DNA of 64,000 nucleotides, taken from Streptomyces griseus subsp. griseus (lineage in GTDB: Bacteria > Actinomycetota > Actinomycetes > Streptomycetales > Streptomycetaceae). The stretch lies in NCBI RefSeq assembly GCF_000720255.1, contig NZ_JOJE01000034.1:1-64000 (forward strand), given 5' to 3'. The position numbers were made by a program, and so were the translations under genes. Positions 24,345 through 33,478 of this stretch are shown here, piece by piece (the first letter of the stretch is position 1; every line of letters begins with the position of its first letter). Under the pieces are notes generated by a model. The model saw nothing but the letters and a program-made list of their open reading frames with translations, was not told the DNA's origin and searched no databases.

Positions 24345-25541
24345 CTACACACCGAGCTCGTAGTGGCTGACGCCGTCGAACACCGTCACGGTGCCGTCGC
24401 GGCCCACGGTTCCCCACGGCTGCTCCGGCAGCGAGATGTTCTTGAAGGAGCCGCTGCAGCTCTCGCAGCAGTCGAACGAGTCCTGCCAGGCCGTCACGTC
24501 AGAATCCGTCGTCGGATTACGCATGGTGTGCCGGTCGTGGCCCTCGCAGTTCTCAGCCTGGCACGGCTCGCCGTGACCGCAGTCCGGTGTGCCGCATGGG
24601 CATGGCTGGTCGCACTCCGCCGGCTCCCACTTCTGTGTCGCCACCGCACGCTGCTGCGGCGTCATCCCGGGGCGATGCGGGGTGCCGAACTCCTGGTCGG
24701 TGAGAGTCCCGAGCACGGGCTGCGGAGCGACAGGAGCGGCGTAGGGGTCTCCGCAAAAGGGGCCGGCATCTATGTCAGGCGTGATCCAGGTACCGGTCCA
24801 CCGCGGGTGGCGGTCGGTGATGGGGCTGCCGCACTGCGCGCAGAGCACCGCTGGGACGTCGTGTTGGCGCAGTAGGCGGGCGAGTTCGGCCCGCTGGAGC
24901 TCGGGGACGTGGTCGTAGTAGTCGAGCACGCCGGACATGGCCTGGGAGGTGTTCCAGGTGGCGGTGTCGACGGTGTCCTCCCAGGTGGTGTCCGGGCCGA
25001 CCGTGTGGAGGAGACGCCATCCGAACACCGGCATGCCGGGCCCGTGCAATTCCGGCTCCTCGTGGAAGGCCTGCGGAACAGAGGCGGTGTAGTCGGGGCG
25101 GACCTTGCGGATCTCGGCCTCCAGGACTGGCCGGAGCGCACTGTGAAGGTCGTGCAGGGCGGCGAGCACTCCGGTTACCATCCGGTCCCGGCCCTGCTCA
25201 CCGGCCTGGTGCCAGGCGCACAGCAGAATTCCCTCAAGAGGGCCGCCGACGACGACGGCCTGTTCGACGACTGCGGTGCCATCGTCAGCCAGGAGGACAC
25301 GGTGGCGCATCGTCGACCCGTCGACGCTGCCCGTCCACTCCACGCGCTCGCCGGCCTGCACGGCCTTCACCGCGTCTACGGGAGCGGGAAACCGTTCGCC
25401 GAGGTCATCGAGCAGGTCGATGTCCCTCTGCGGGGCGTCGTCCCAATCCACCAGCTCCAAACGTGCGGGCTGGGCTGGAGCGGTCCGCACCGAGGCCCGT
25501 TTCTGGGGCGCCTTGCGGTCCTTCTTGCGCTTCTTCGGCAT
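24345..25541 (-). CDS. Hypothetical Cys-rich protein
   Basis: A 398-residue protein. It begins with a very basic patch (MPKKRKKDRKAPQKR). Residues 60-250 show no motif I recognise. The C-terminal third carries several Cys groups, including CAQC near 227, CDQPCPCGTPDC near 303 and CCESC near 353, consistent with one or more zinc sites. Start ATG 25541 has GGAG upstream. It is the last gene before the DciA-Rep block in the same direction. Function unknown. Confidence 0.6.
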   Translation of the reverse strand: MPKKRKKDRKAPQKRASVRTAPAQPARLELVDWDDAPQRDIDLLDDLGERFPAPVDAVKAVQAGERVEWTGSVDGSTMRHRVLLADDGTAVVEQAVVVGGPLEGILLCAWHQAGEQGRDRMVTGVLAALHDLHSALRPVLEAEIRKVRPDYTASVPQAFHEEPELHGPGMPVFGWRLLHTVGPDTTWEDTVDTATWNTSQAMSGVLDYYDHVPELQRAELARLLRQHDVPAVLCAQCGSPITDRHPRWTGTWITPDIDAGPFCGDPYAAPVAPQPVLGTLTDQEFGTPHRPGMTPQQRAVATQKWEPAECDQPCPCGTPDCGHGEPCQAENCEGHDRHTMRNPTTDSDVTAWQDSFDCCESCSGSFKNISLPEQPWGTVGRDGTVTVFDGVSHYELGV

Positions 25542-25647
25542 CCTCGTCAGTCTCCTTCACCGTCACGTGGCCTTCGATCCTTGCAGTCGGCGGCGGCCCT
25601 CAAGGCCCCGATCACCCGACCCGGCGAGACCAGCCCGCTGCTTCTGG

Positions 25648-26478
25648 TCACGCCGTACGCTCCAACGCGACTGCCGGGTCCTCGGGTTGTCCCGCAGCGG
25701 TGCTGTTCTGCCGGGCTGCTCGCTCGGTACGGGCCCGGCGCAGCGCAAGGGTGCGGGTGGCCTCGGCTTCACGGCGGCGCTGGATGCGGCCCGCTTCGAT
25801 CGGGGCCGGCTGGTCGTCCGAGGACACCTCCGGCTCCGGGAACGCGCGGCGGCTCAGCTCGCGCATCGCCCGGTTCTGGCGTTCGACTGCCTGCGCGATG
25901 CCCTGGTCCACCCGCCGCGCGGGCGCGACGGACTGGTGCGCGGCGAGCGCCTGGCGGTAGCCCTCGGACGCCGACTCGCGGGTTTTCACCGGACCGTTGG
26001 GCGCGGCCGCCGGGGCGACAGCGTCCGGTTCGGACACAGGCACCGACCCTGGTGCGAGGATCCGCAGGCCGCGCACGACCGTACGGCCCGCCGACTCGTT
26101 CGCCGCCTGGACGACGCGGGCCTGCTCCAGGCGCAGCTTCGTCGCCCAGGCCGCCGACTCCGGGCACACGGTGAGCCGGCCGGAGTCGGCGTCGTACCCG
26201 ACCGCGGCGACGTGCCCGGCGAACTCGGGGGCGATGGCCTCCCACCGCTCCCGCAGTGAAGCGCCGGCGGCCGGGAGCTCCCACGCCCGCTCGTTCACCA
26301 GCATGCCGATCGCGGCACCGAGCCCCAGCGGTTCGCGCCCGCCGTGCCGCACCGACGGCGTCATGCGCGGCTTCGCCTTCGCCGTACGGCCGTTGCCGCC
26401 GTTCTTCCGCGCCGTCTCCAGTGCGGCCCGCAACGCGACCCGCGCCAGGTCGACCCCCGACAGCTCGCCGCCGCTCAT
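25648..26478 (-). CDS. dciA: DciA-like (DUF721) protein, putative helicase loader
   Basis: A 276-residue protein with a DUF721/DciA core at about residues 50-150: LGAAIGMLVNERAWELPAA, RWEAIAPEFAGHVAAVGYD, LTVCPESAAWATKLRLEQAR. In most bacteria DciA loads the replicative helicase DnaB. The C-terminal half is long, basic and probably disordered. Its ATG overlaps the rep stop codon (ATGA), so it is coupled to rep. Finding DciA beside a Rep-like protein suggests the plasmid brings its own loader, inferred from context. Confidence 0.75.
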   Translation of the reverse strand: MSGGELSGVDLARVALRAALETARKNGGNGRTAKAKPRMTPSVRHGGREPLGLGAAIGMLVNERAWELPAAGASLRERWEAIAPEFAGHVAAVGYDADSGRLTVCPESAAWATKLRLEQARVVQAANESAGRTVVRGLRILAPGSVPVSEPDAVAPAAAPNGPVKTRESASEGYRQALAAHQSVAPARRVDQGIAQAVERQNRAMRELSRRAFPEPEVSSDDQPAPIEAGRIQRRREAEATRTLALRRARTERAARQNSTAAGQPEDPAVALERTA

Positions 26479-28709
26479 GACTGCTCCCAGGTGGTGTAGC
26501 CGAGGTTCAGGTGCCCGAGGCGGGACATCCGGGTCACCTGCGAGACGAACGCCCTCGTGAACAGCCGTTGCGCCGACACCTCGCCGTACCGGTCGATGTG
26601 GTCGAAGACGACCTGGTGGTCCTTCGCGGCGCGGTTGCGCCAGTCCAGGACCTGCTCGCGGGTCAGTTCCTCGAGGACCAGCGGCGTCTGGTCGACGACG
26701 TCGTCCTGCGGCTCCGGTGCGATGGCGGGTGCCGGGCGGGGAGCGGGCAGCACGATCGGGGCGGACGGCGCGGCCGGCTCATCGATGGCGGGGCGCACGA
26801 CCGTGGCTTCGGCACGGGCCTTGGCGGCCGCCGCCTTCCGGGCCCGGACCTGCTCGAAGCGGTGCTCGCGGGCCCAGGCCTGGGCGGTCACGGTCTCGTG
26901 CAGCTGCCGCTCGGTCGCCGTACGGCGCTCCTCCGGCGAGGCGTACGGCATCGCGGCGTCGACGGCGGCCGCGACCGCCTGGCGCCGGTCACGGCTGTCG
27001 AAGCGCCGGTCTTCGCACCGCGGGCACTCACGGCCCGAGTCGAGCAGCACGCCCTCGTCGCACAGCTTTTCGCCGCACTCCTGACGCTGGGGCAGAGCAC
27101 GGCTGACCAGCCAGCCCACGGGGCTCGTGATCGGCGCGCCCAGACGCATCTGCTCCTCCAGACGCCGGGTGAGGCGGTCGGCGAGGATCTGCGGCGCGTC
27201 GACGCGGCCCGCGAACCCCTCCACCAGGAGCAGCTCGGTGCGAGTCGCGGACTCCACCAGCTTCCGGGCGCCCCGACGCTCCAGGCGCTCCCACACCAGC
27301 CGGACCGGCTCCAAGATCACCCGCAGGTCTTCCGGCGGCAGCGGCACCCTCCCCCGCTGCTGCCTGCCCTGACCCGCACCGTCCACGGCCCGCACCGAAG
27401 CGCCGACCACCGACCCGCAGTCGCCCTCATCGCTGATCGACGGGGACTTCTCACGCTGTTCCCCGCGAAGCGGGCCGCCCTTGCCGTCGACCAGGCGCAG
27501 CTCGTCAGCGGCATCAGCGTCCGGGGCCTGGTCCTCGCACGTACCCGCGCGCTCCGGCCGACCACCGGTCCCACCACGGCCTTCGCCGGAAAACCCACAA
27601 GAGAGCTCAAGCGACCCACCAGGAGTAACCCCAGAAGCGTGAGAGGCGTGAAGGTGTGCAGCAACGGCGAGGTCTGCCGTATCGGCCTCCTGACCCTGCC
27701 CGGCACCCGACACCCCAGTAACCGCAAGGGTCCCAGCGTCCTCGCCAGTCTCAAGATCTCCGGATGCAGTAACAGCAAGGTCTGAAAACACGGCGTCGGC
27801 GGCCTTGCGGGCCTCCCGTACGAGCAGACCGTGCGCCTGGGCGACCGGCAGCAGCCGCACCCGGCTGCGCGCGTTCATCTGGGACGCCGTCTCGCGCCGG
27901 TCCACCGTCACCGTGCCCCGCTCCTCCAGCCGAGCCAGGACCTTCGCCCCGCCCGACGGCGAGCAGCCCAGCAGCCGGCCGACCGTCGCCGCCGGACGGC
28001 CCCGCTCGGTGTCCACCGACCCCGGGCACAGCTTCAGCCAGCCCTTGGAGTTCGTCGACAGCACCATCAGCAGCAGCCCGAGCCGGTCCGTGGCCGCCCC
28101 GCGCCCCGTACGGTCCGCGAGCATCCCGGCCGGGGTCACCCGCCCGTCCTTGTGCGCCCAGCCCGGCGCGAACAAGACCTCGATCAGCTTGAGCAGCACC
28201 GCCAGCTCCACCCGCGACAGCGCCAGGACGTGCCGCCGGTCCCCGGCCTGCTGCGCCCGGTACATCGGGATCACCCAGCACTCCAGGCCCGTCGCCCGCC
28301 CGGCCGCGCTGTTCGTCTCGTTCGACCCGAGCACGCCGCGGTCGCGCAGCTCCGGCAACACCGTGTGCGCGACCCGGGACTTCCCCAGCCCGAGCCACCG
28401 GCCCAGCTCCGCAGTAGTGATCTCCGTGCTGTAGTCGGCAGCGACCCGGGCCTTCGCCAGCAGCACCACCGACGCCAGCCGCGTGGCGTCACACGCCCCG
28501 TCCAGCGCCGGGCCCGACACCAGCGCACGCACCGCCGCGAGCAGCCGCGTGCGCATCGTCTCCGTCAACTGGAGCGGGTTGCCCAGCTCCAGCGGAACGA
28601 CCGGACCGGCCTGAGCCGGAACCGACCGCAGCCGAGAGCGCGGCGCCCCGCCGATGAACTCCGAGCGAGGGGGCACGAGCGGGGCGGCCCACGCCGCGAC
28701 CGCGCTCAC
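26475..28709 (-). CDS. Replication-initiation-like protein with two winged-helix domains
   Basis: A 744-residue protein. Two helix-turn-helix regions are visible, about residues 98-128 (TTAELGRWLGLGKSRVAHTV) and about 236-270 (RPAATVGRLLGCSPSGGAKV). A low-complexity linker follows (about 310-460), then a zinc-ribbon-like CGEKLC and CPRC (about 548-566) and a C-terminal domain ending GHLNLGYTTWEQS. The pattern fits helix-turn-helix proteins of streptomycete linear plasmids near origins. The GTG at 28709 overlaps the stop of the upstream 80-residue frame. DciA follows, which supports a replication role. Confidence 0.65.
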   Translation of the reverse strand: MSAVAAWAAPLVPPRSEFIGGAPRSRLRSVPAQAGPVVPLELGNPLQLTETMRTRLLAAVRALVSGPALDGACDATRLASVVLLAKARVAADYSTEITTAELGRWLGLGKSRVAHTVLPELRDRGVLGSNETNSAAGRATGLECWVIPMYRAQQAGDRRHVLALSRVELAVLLKLIEVLFAPGWAHKDGRVTPAGMLADRTGRGAATDRLGLLLMVLSTNSKGWLKLCPGSVDTERGRPAATVGRLLGCSPSGGAKVLARLEERGTVTVDRRETASQMNARSRVRLLPVAQAHGLLVREARKAADAVFSDLAVTASGDLETGEDAGTLAVTGVSGAGQGQEADTADLAVAAHLHASHASGVTPGGSLELSCGFSGEGRGGTGGRPERAGTCEDQAPDADAADELRLVDGKGGPLRGEQREKSPSISDEGDCGSVVGASVRAVDGAGQGRQQRGRVPLPPEDLRVILEPVRLVWERLERRGARKLVESATRTELLLVEGFAGRVDAPQILADRLTRRLEEQMRLGAPITSPVGWLVSRALPQRQECGEKLCDEGVLLDSGRECPRCEDRRFDSRDRRQAVAAAVDAAMPYASPEERRTATERQLHETVTAQAWAREHRFEQVRARKAAAAKARAEATVVRPAIDEPAAPSAPIVLPAPRPAPAIAPEPQDDVVDQTPLVLEELTREQVLDWRNRAAKDHQVVFDHIDRYGEVSAQRLFTRAFVSQVTRMSRLGHLNLGYTTWEQS

Positions 28710-28948
28710 TGGACACCCCGCAGAGACGTCAGAACATGATCCATCCAGCGACCATGGACCAGATCACCTGTGGATAGATTCTGCTCAGCCGCAGATACCC
28801 CCGGCACTCCCGCACGGCGGGCAACAATCTTGGAACCCGTCCCGCCACACGGGACGACACCCTCCCGGACGCCGCCGTCGACGCAGTTGTCGACGACCTC
28901 CGAGAGCGGGTGCACGAGCGGGGCTGCAGACACCGCGACCACGCTCAT
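28706..28948 (-). CDS. 80-residue frame repeating the Rep N-terminus, coupled to rep
   Basis: ATG 28948 with GAGG upstream starts MSVVAVSAAPLVHPLSEVVD, closely matching the Rep start MSAVAAWAAPLVPPRSEFIG. The last codon overlaps the rep GTG (GTGA). It looks like a duplicated rep N-terminus kept as a short upstream gene, which could couple or control rep translation. Residues after 25 show no further similarity. It could also be a remnant; there is no stop or frameshift within it. Confidence 0.5.
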   Translation of the reverse strand: MSVVAVSAAPLVHPLSEVVDNCVDGGVREGVVPCGGTGSKIVARRAGVPGVSAAEQNLSTGDLVHGRWMDHVLTSLRGVQ

Positions 28949-29558
28949 CGAGCAGACCTCGAAAGAGCTGCTCTTGGAGCTTCCTACTGGAAGACCCTCT
29001 TCCTGTACGAAGCGGGTAAAGCCGAATGAACCGGACGCCGATTCCGTCACGCGGGAAGATCGCCGCGCCTGAACCGGGGTGAAACGGACATGCTCAAGCT
29101 GACAGGGGACACCACTCTCGGGCACTATGAGAAACGACCTGCCTTCCATATGCGTGGACCGACCAAGCCCCTCGGGGCCGGCCGAGCCGGGTGTGCGGAT
29201 GGGTTGGGTACGCCCCCTCCGTGAGGAGCGGGCGACGCCGATGGGTGGGGGAGATTTCTCCTCTCGTTTCGGTGGTGGTTGATCGCAGAAGCCCCTGTGG
29301 TGGGGGCCCTGCGGGCGGACTGCTGTCGATAGGTGTCCTTTCGGTTGGTACTGCCGCGGCTGTGGTGGCCGTGGTTAGTGCAGTGGCCCTGATGAGGGGC
29401 CGATTGGGAAATGTGCGGCTCGATGAGCCGCAGCTCAGGACCGGTGACAGCCGGGACCTGAGCGGCCGACGCGGGTGGTTAATCCGGTCGGTAGACGGGC
29501 CGCGCGAGGCCAGCGGGTGGTAAGTCCGCTCCTTGGCGCGCGCGGCCGATGACCTAGG
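28949..29558. other. Region upstream of the rep block, no clear gene
   Basis: Holds the likely promoter of the rep block. A plus-strand frame at about 29270-29523 has one hydrophobic stretch (LLSIGVLSVGTAAAVVAVV) but no good ribosome site. Copies of GGTxAxTCCGGTC/GGTAAGTCCG type near 29475-29530 form a weak direct repeat. Confidence 0.35.
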
Positions 29559-29858
29559 TCATCCCGACCCCCTTGATTCCGAGGCCGGCGTCGGCATGCC
29601 CTCATCCAGTTCCGCAGCTTGCGGGAACCGCTCGGCAAGCCGCTTGAGCAGGTGCATGTAGACCGCGCGGTGAGGACGACGCGGATGGGTCTGCCCCAAC
29701 TCCCAACGAGCCACGGCGAGGCGCTTCACGCCCACAGCGTCCGCAACCTCCTGCTGGGTGAGGCCCGCAGCGAGACGCAGCTGCTGCCGCACGCGCGGCG
29801 GTGGCAAGACGTCATCGAGTAGGGCGTCCACCCGCTCCAAGGGGTTCGCGTCGGACAT
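29559..29858 (-). CDS. Orphan Tap-type N-terminal HTH protein
   Basis: A 99-residue protein that aligns with about residues 5-90 of Tap: shared LERVDALLDD/LSNVDALLEQ, RLAAGLTQQEVADAVGVKRL (HTH), VARWELGQT and LLKRLAERFPQ. It then stops after a short Ser/Gly tail, with no Tap body. ATG 29858 has AAAGG upstream. It may be an autoregulator or competitor for the site bound by Tap, or a degenerate copy; the intact codon structure favours a functional repressor. Confidence 0.75.
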   Translation of the reverse strand: MSDANPLERVDALLDDVLPPPRVRQQLRLAAGLTQQEVADAVGVKRLAVARWELGQTHPRRPHRAVYMHLLKRLAERFPQAAELDEGMPTPASESRGSG

Positions 29859-29870
29859 GGCCCAGCCTTT

Positions 29871-29916
29871 CAAGATCGATGATCTCCTGAAAGATACACG
29901 ACGGGAGTGATCTTTG
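29871..29916. promoter_or_regulatory. GATC-type dyads upstream of the Tap-N-like gene
   Basis: AAGATCGATGATCTCC (29872-29887) and, 3 bases on, AAAGAT...GTGATCTTT (29890-29915) form two dyads just upstream of the ATG. They share the GATC/ATC core with the repeats before tap, which suits related HTH domains binding both. Confidence 0.45.
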
Positions 29917-30001
29917 CCATCGCCGAACGATGCGCCGACAGTGTCGTGTTCAGACCGGACCCGCTTCGTCCTCCCGGCGCAGTGCACGAACCGTGTCGCC
30001 A

Positions 30002-30544
30002 TCACCAGCTCCACTCGTGGGCGAGGACGGAGAACAGCACGCTGTCGCGCCACTGCCCGTTGGTGAAGACGTGGTCCCGCAGCGCGCCTTCGCGGGTGAA
30101 CCCAAGCTGCTGCACGACGGCGGTCGAGGCGATGTTGTCCGGGCCGATCGCTGTGGTGATCCGGTGGAGACCGAGGTCCTTGAACGCGTACGTGACCAGA
30201 GCGCGGGCCGCGTCCGTGGCGTAGCCGCGGCCCCACTCCTTCGCTGCGATGGCGTAGCCCAACTTCCCAGCCTGGACACCGCTGAGCCCGATCCGGGCGA
30301 ACCCGATCACGCGGTCGTCGTCGCGCTTGGTCACCCCGAAGTAGAACTCCGTCCGCGGTTCCTGCCGGGCGCGCTCGAGCGTGCCCTCGATCATGGCGAC
30401 GGCCTGGTCGCGGTCACGGCTGTCGAAGCTGAGCCACGTCGTGACCTTGTCGTCCCCGATGATCGCCAGGACGTCGTCGACGTCCTGCATGCAGAACTCC
30501 CGCAGCACGACGGTGCTGCCGGTGACGCGGATCGGATACGGCAA
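30002..30544 (-). CDS. GNAT-family N-acetyltransferase (RimJ/RimL-like)
   Basis: A 180-residue protein with the GNAT fold of the RimJ/RimL type: an N-terminal TGSTVVLREF strand, acetyl-CoA P-loop-like GYAIAAKEWGRGYATDAARA at about 98-118, then GLHRITTAIGPDNIASTAVVQQLGFTREG, a strongly typical C-terminal half. The substrate is not evident; it may be an antibiotic, a ribosomal or a small-molecule amine. Start TTG 30544 is supported by AGGAG 5 bases upstream, overlapping the upstream stop codon. Confidence 0.85.
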   Translation of the reverse strand: MPYPIRVTGSTVVLREFCMQDVDDVLAIIGDDKVTTWLSFDSRDRDQAVAMIEGTLERARQEPRTEFYFGVTKRDDDRVIGFARIGLSGVQAGKLGYAIAAKEWGRGYATDAARALVTYAFKDLGLHRITTAIGPDNIASTAVVQQLGFTREGALRDHVFTNGQWRDSVLFSVLAHEWSW

Positions 30545-30552
30545 CGGAACTC

Positions 30553-31875
30553 CTAACGGGGCAGAGACTTCAGAGGCGTACGGGTGAAGACCTCGATCTG
30601 CTCCTGCAGATCGGCGCCGGCATCGGCGAGCGGCGAGTCCCGCAGCGCGCGGTGCACCCGCTGCGTGCAGGTGATGATCCCGTTGATGCGCTGCTCGGGA
30701 ACGAGCCCGAGGACCGGTGCAACGGCCTCTTCGGCGCCTTCCAGCTCGCCAGCCTGGATGCGCGCGATGGCCAAAGCGCTGTGGGAGCCGGCCTGATCGC
30801 CGAAGGCCCACTCCGGAGACGAGTTGTCCGCGTAGGCCTCCACGGCCCGCGTGGCGTAGTCGCCTGCGGCTTCAGCCTGCGACGGCAGCCACGACAGGGC
30901 TTCCGCCGCGTAGTAGATCTGCCGGGTACGGCCGAAGCTGCACAGGCCACCGAGCTCGTCGACCTCGTCCTCCTGGACGAGGTCCCACGCGCTCTCCGCT
31001 CGCTCGATGGCGGCCCGTGCCGCGTTCGCGTTGCCGAGGGCCGCCCAGGCGCGGGCCTCGTTCATCGGCAGCCACACGCTGGAGGTGTTGGTCGCGGCGA
31101 ATTCGGCGCCGGACTGGGCGTACTTGACGGACTCTCGCGTGCGGCCAGCCCAGTACGAGACCAGGGACTGGATGCCGCGGATCCACGCACGCAGGCCGTT
31201 GTGGTCGGCGTTGTCCGCGCAGACGAACGCCGTCCGCGCCTGGGTCAGGGCCGCGTGCGGGTCGGCGAGGTCGTGCGAGGCCTTCGCGAGCAGTCCCCCG
31301 GTGACCCCGGCGAGGAAGTACAGCTGGCGCGCCTGAGAGGGGCGGCGCTGCTGTTCCAGCAGGGTGAAGACCGTGTCCTGCGTCGTGATCAGATCGGGCA
31401 GCAGCTCCGACAGGGGCATCTGCGGGTAGTCCGTCGCCAGACGCTGGACGTCCGCGTGTACCTGCTCCATGACGTCGGATGTCAGCTCCGTCTGACCTGC
31501 TGCAAGGGCGAAACTCTTAGCGCGTCGTGCTGCCATTTCAATCAACTCCCGGTCCGCAGTCGGCTGCCCTGTGGCCAGGACCAGCCCCGTGGATTCGTCC
31601 ACCGCCGGTAAGGCTTCGCCGCCCCAAGGGGCGAGAAGCGCATCGATCGGCTTGCCGAACATCTGTTGCAGAACACGGCGCATGACTGGGGTGGTGCTGG
31701 CCCGCTCTCCACTGGCCAGCCGCCGCAGGTGCCGAGTGCTGAGGGTGACGTCCTCACCCAGCTCATCGGCGAGACGCCCGAAGTCACGGACGATCTCTTC
31801 ATATGTGCGCGGCTGCTGGCGCAGCAGGAACTCCAACGTGGTGCGTGGATCCCCCTTGCGTGCGTTGCCGGCCAC
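30553..31875 (-). CDS. XRE/TPR-type transcriptional regulator
   Basis: A 440-residue protein. Residues ~10-65 form a helix-turn-helix (LTTRHLRRLASGE-type, with DVTLSTRHLRRLASGERAST). The rest is a long helical TPR array (about 140-430). This is the layout of streptomycete regulators that sense peptides or small ligands (for example BldD-like XRE with TPR). It shares an operon with the GNAT gene 9 bases downstream. Ligand unknown. Confidence 0.75.
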   Translation of the reverse strand: MAGNARKGDPRTTLEFLLRQQPRTYEEIVRDFGRLADELGEDVTLSTRHLRRLASGERASTTPVMRRVLQQMFGKPIDALLAPWGGEALPAVDESTGLVLATGQPTADRELIEMAARRAKSFALAAGQTELTSDVMEQVHADVQRLATDYPQMPLSELLPDLITTQDTVFTLLEQQRRPSQARQLYFLAGVTGGLLAKASHDLADPHAALTQARTAFVCADNADHNGLRAWIRGIQSLVSYWAGRTRESVKYAQSGAEFAATNTSSVWLPMNEARAWAALGNANAARAAIERAESAWDLVQEDEVDELGGLCSFGRTRQIYYAAEALSWLPSQAEAAGDYATRAVEAYADNSSPEWAFGDQAGSHSALAIARIQAGELEGAEEAVAPVLGLVPEQRINGIITCTQRVHRALRDSPLADAGADLQEQIEVFTRTPLKSLPR

Positions 31876-32096
31876 CAGTCCTCCCGAGTCACGAATACGT
31901 GCTCTGCAGCGCCAGTGTCGTGCCGCGACGACGGCTAGTCAGCAGAGCGAGAGCCCTGGTCCGCCAGCGGTCCTCTTCATGTCCCGGACTGGTCCGGTAC
32001 GGGGCCGCTGCCGGACCTCGTTTGGTCATGCTCCCCCATCAGACGGTTGTGATCAGCAAATTCATGCGATCCAGCGGCGAGTTGAGGAGGGACACC

Positions 32097-32381
32097 ATGA
32101 CCGACGATCGGCATCTGGTGACCGACGCGCACGGCCGCTCCACTGACCTCACATCCAACGCTCCCGTCATCGGCTGCCGTTGCGGTGAGCGCGCACCGCT
32201 GCCGAGGACACGGCACTGGGCCCGAGCCGCCGTGGCCATCACGGCGATCCTGACCGTTGGCCTGGTCGTCTCGGTCCTGCTCCTGGTGGTCCGGGACATC
32301 GTCACCACCGTGGCCGGCACCGGCGTTACCGGGTTGATTCTGAAGGCCCTGCTGGCGCCCTCCAACAGGAGGGACCGGTGA
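32097..32381 (+). CDS. Small membrane protein
   Basis: A 94-residue protein. The first 38 residues are soluble with CRCGE near 28; one membrane segment spans about residues 43-64 (AVAITAILTVGLVVSVLLLVV) and a second, weaker one about 69-82. The ATG 32097 has GAGGAGGG upstream. It faces the minus-strand gene downstream. Function unknown. Confidence 0.55.
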   Translation: MTDDRHLVTDAHGRSTDLTSNAPVIGCRCGERAPLPRTRHWARAAVAITAILTVGLVVSVLLLVVRDIVTTVAGTGVTGLILKALLAPSNRRDR

Positions 32382-32424
32382 GCGCCATGGTGGAAACGAC
32401 GATGCCGTGGGCATCAGGACCAGC

Positions 32425-32751
32425 TCATTTGTTTGCCGCGAGTCGGGCCTGGACGATGTACGCGTACGCGGCCCCCAAGGCTCCGTACTGTGCACCGCCT
32501 TCAGTGACGAGGGCTGCGTCAGCCGCGTCGGCCGCGTTCTTGAGCTGGCGAGCGACGGCGTCCGGCACAGTTGGTGCCTCCGCGAACTCCTGCAGCCGCA
32601 TGACCATTACGTCCAGCGCAGCATCCCTGGACACGCCGGCGGGGGGCCCTTCCGAGCTCACGAGGGCGGGGATCCAGCCGTTGTCAGCGTCGAGCGCGCT
32701 GCGGAGCTCTTCCACCAGCTCTTCGCTGGTCAGGCGCTTTCCGGCGTTCAT
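32425..32751 (-). CDS. Hypothetical helical protein
   Basis: A 108-residue acidic, Ala/Leu-rich protein of several helices (for example AALDVMVMRLQEFAEAPT and AAYAYIVQARLA). The start ATG 32751 is probable; the ribosome site is weak. It follows the UTRA-only gene on the same strand and may be co-transcribed. No recognisable domain. Confidence 0.55.
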   Translation of the reverse strand: MNAGKRLTSEELVEELRSALDADNGWIPALVSSEGPPAGVSRDAALDVMVMRLQEFAEAPTVPDAVARQLKNAADAADAALVTEGGAQYGALGAAYAYIVQARLAANK

Positions 32752-32836
32752 GTTGGGCTCAGTCTCCAGGAGTTCAGAAGGAGGGGGCCGGTCGGTGCCC
32801 TGCCCAGGGCAGGGCACCGACTCGTGCCGCACGGAC

Positions 32837-33397
32837 TCAGGCGAGCGGAACGGAGAACCGCAGCGTCCAGCCCTTCGCAAGCACGTGCTGGGTCACCTCA
32901 ACCACTCGCCCGTCGGCCGTGCGACCGATGTGGTTGATGGTCAGCACGTCCGAACCCTCCGGCAGACCGAGGCGCGCAGCCTCGTCCGCGGTGGCCGGGC
33001 GCAGCGCGATGTCCTCGGTAGCGGTGTCGCCCTGGTCGAAGCCCGCCTCCTTCATCCGGCTGATGATGCCGCCCACGCCGGTGTCCACCTGCTCGACACC
33101 GGCGGCCTCAGCGACATCGACCGGGATGTACGTGGTGGCGAGCTGCACCAGGCGGTCGCCGTCGAACATCTCGCGAGCGCGAACGACGACCTCGCCACTG
33201 GCGCCCAGCAGCTCGGCAACGTCGCCCGGGGCCGCCGCACGGCTGACGGAGACCTCGGAACGAGGCGCCAGTCCGGTGCGCTGCAGCTCAGCGTCGAACG
33301 CACCGCGTGCACCGTTCTCCTCACGCTGAGCGGTGGTGTACCGGGTGCGGGCGTCGCGCACGATCGTGCCGGTCTCGGTGATCTCGTTGCTGGCCAT
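32837..33397 (-). CDS. UTRA-domain protein without DNA-binding domain
   Basis: A 186-residue protein that corresponds to the C-terminal ligand-binding (UTRA) part of the neighbouring GntR regulator: RTRYTTAQREENGARGAFDAEL aligns with the linker, then the core and VVEVTQHVLAKGWTLRFSVP matches VVEICLHVLPRNKWALAYEWP. No winged helix is present. It could act as a ligand-binding partner or decoy for the regulator. ATG 33397 has AGGAG 10 bases upstream. It lies 80 bases downstream of the GntR gene in the same direction. Confidence 0.75.
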   Translation of the reverse strand: MASNEITETGTIVRDARTRYTTAQREENGARGAFDAELQRTGLAPRSEVSVSRAAAPGDVAELLGASGEVVVRAREMFDGDRLVQLATTYIPVDVAEAAGVEQVDTGVGGIISRMKEAGFDQGDTATEDIALRPATADEAARLGLPEGSDVLTINHIGRTADGRVVEVTQHVLAKGWTLRFSVPLA

Positions 33398-33478
33398 GTG
33401 GTTCAAGCTCCTAGCTGTTGTGGTCAATGGGTATTCGGTCCGCCCCAGCTCGGGGAGCGGGACGGGGGGTCCTACAGG

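Noticed and set aside
29191..29523. A 110-residue frame with one hydrophobic stretch
   Set aside because: No ribosome site, biased composition; kept only as a remark in the intergenic entry.
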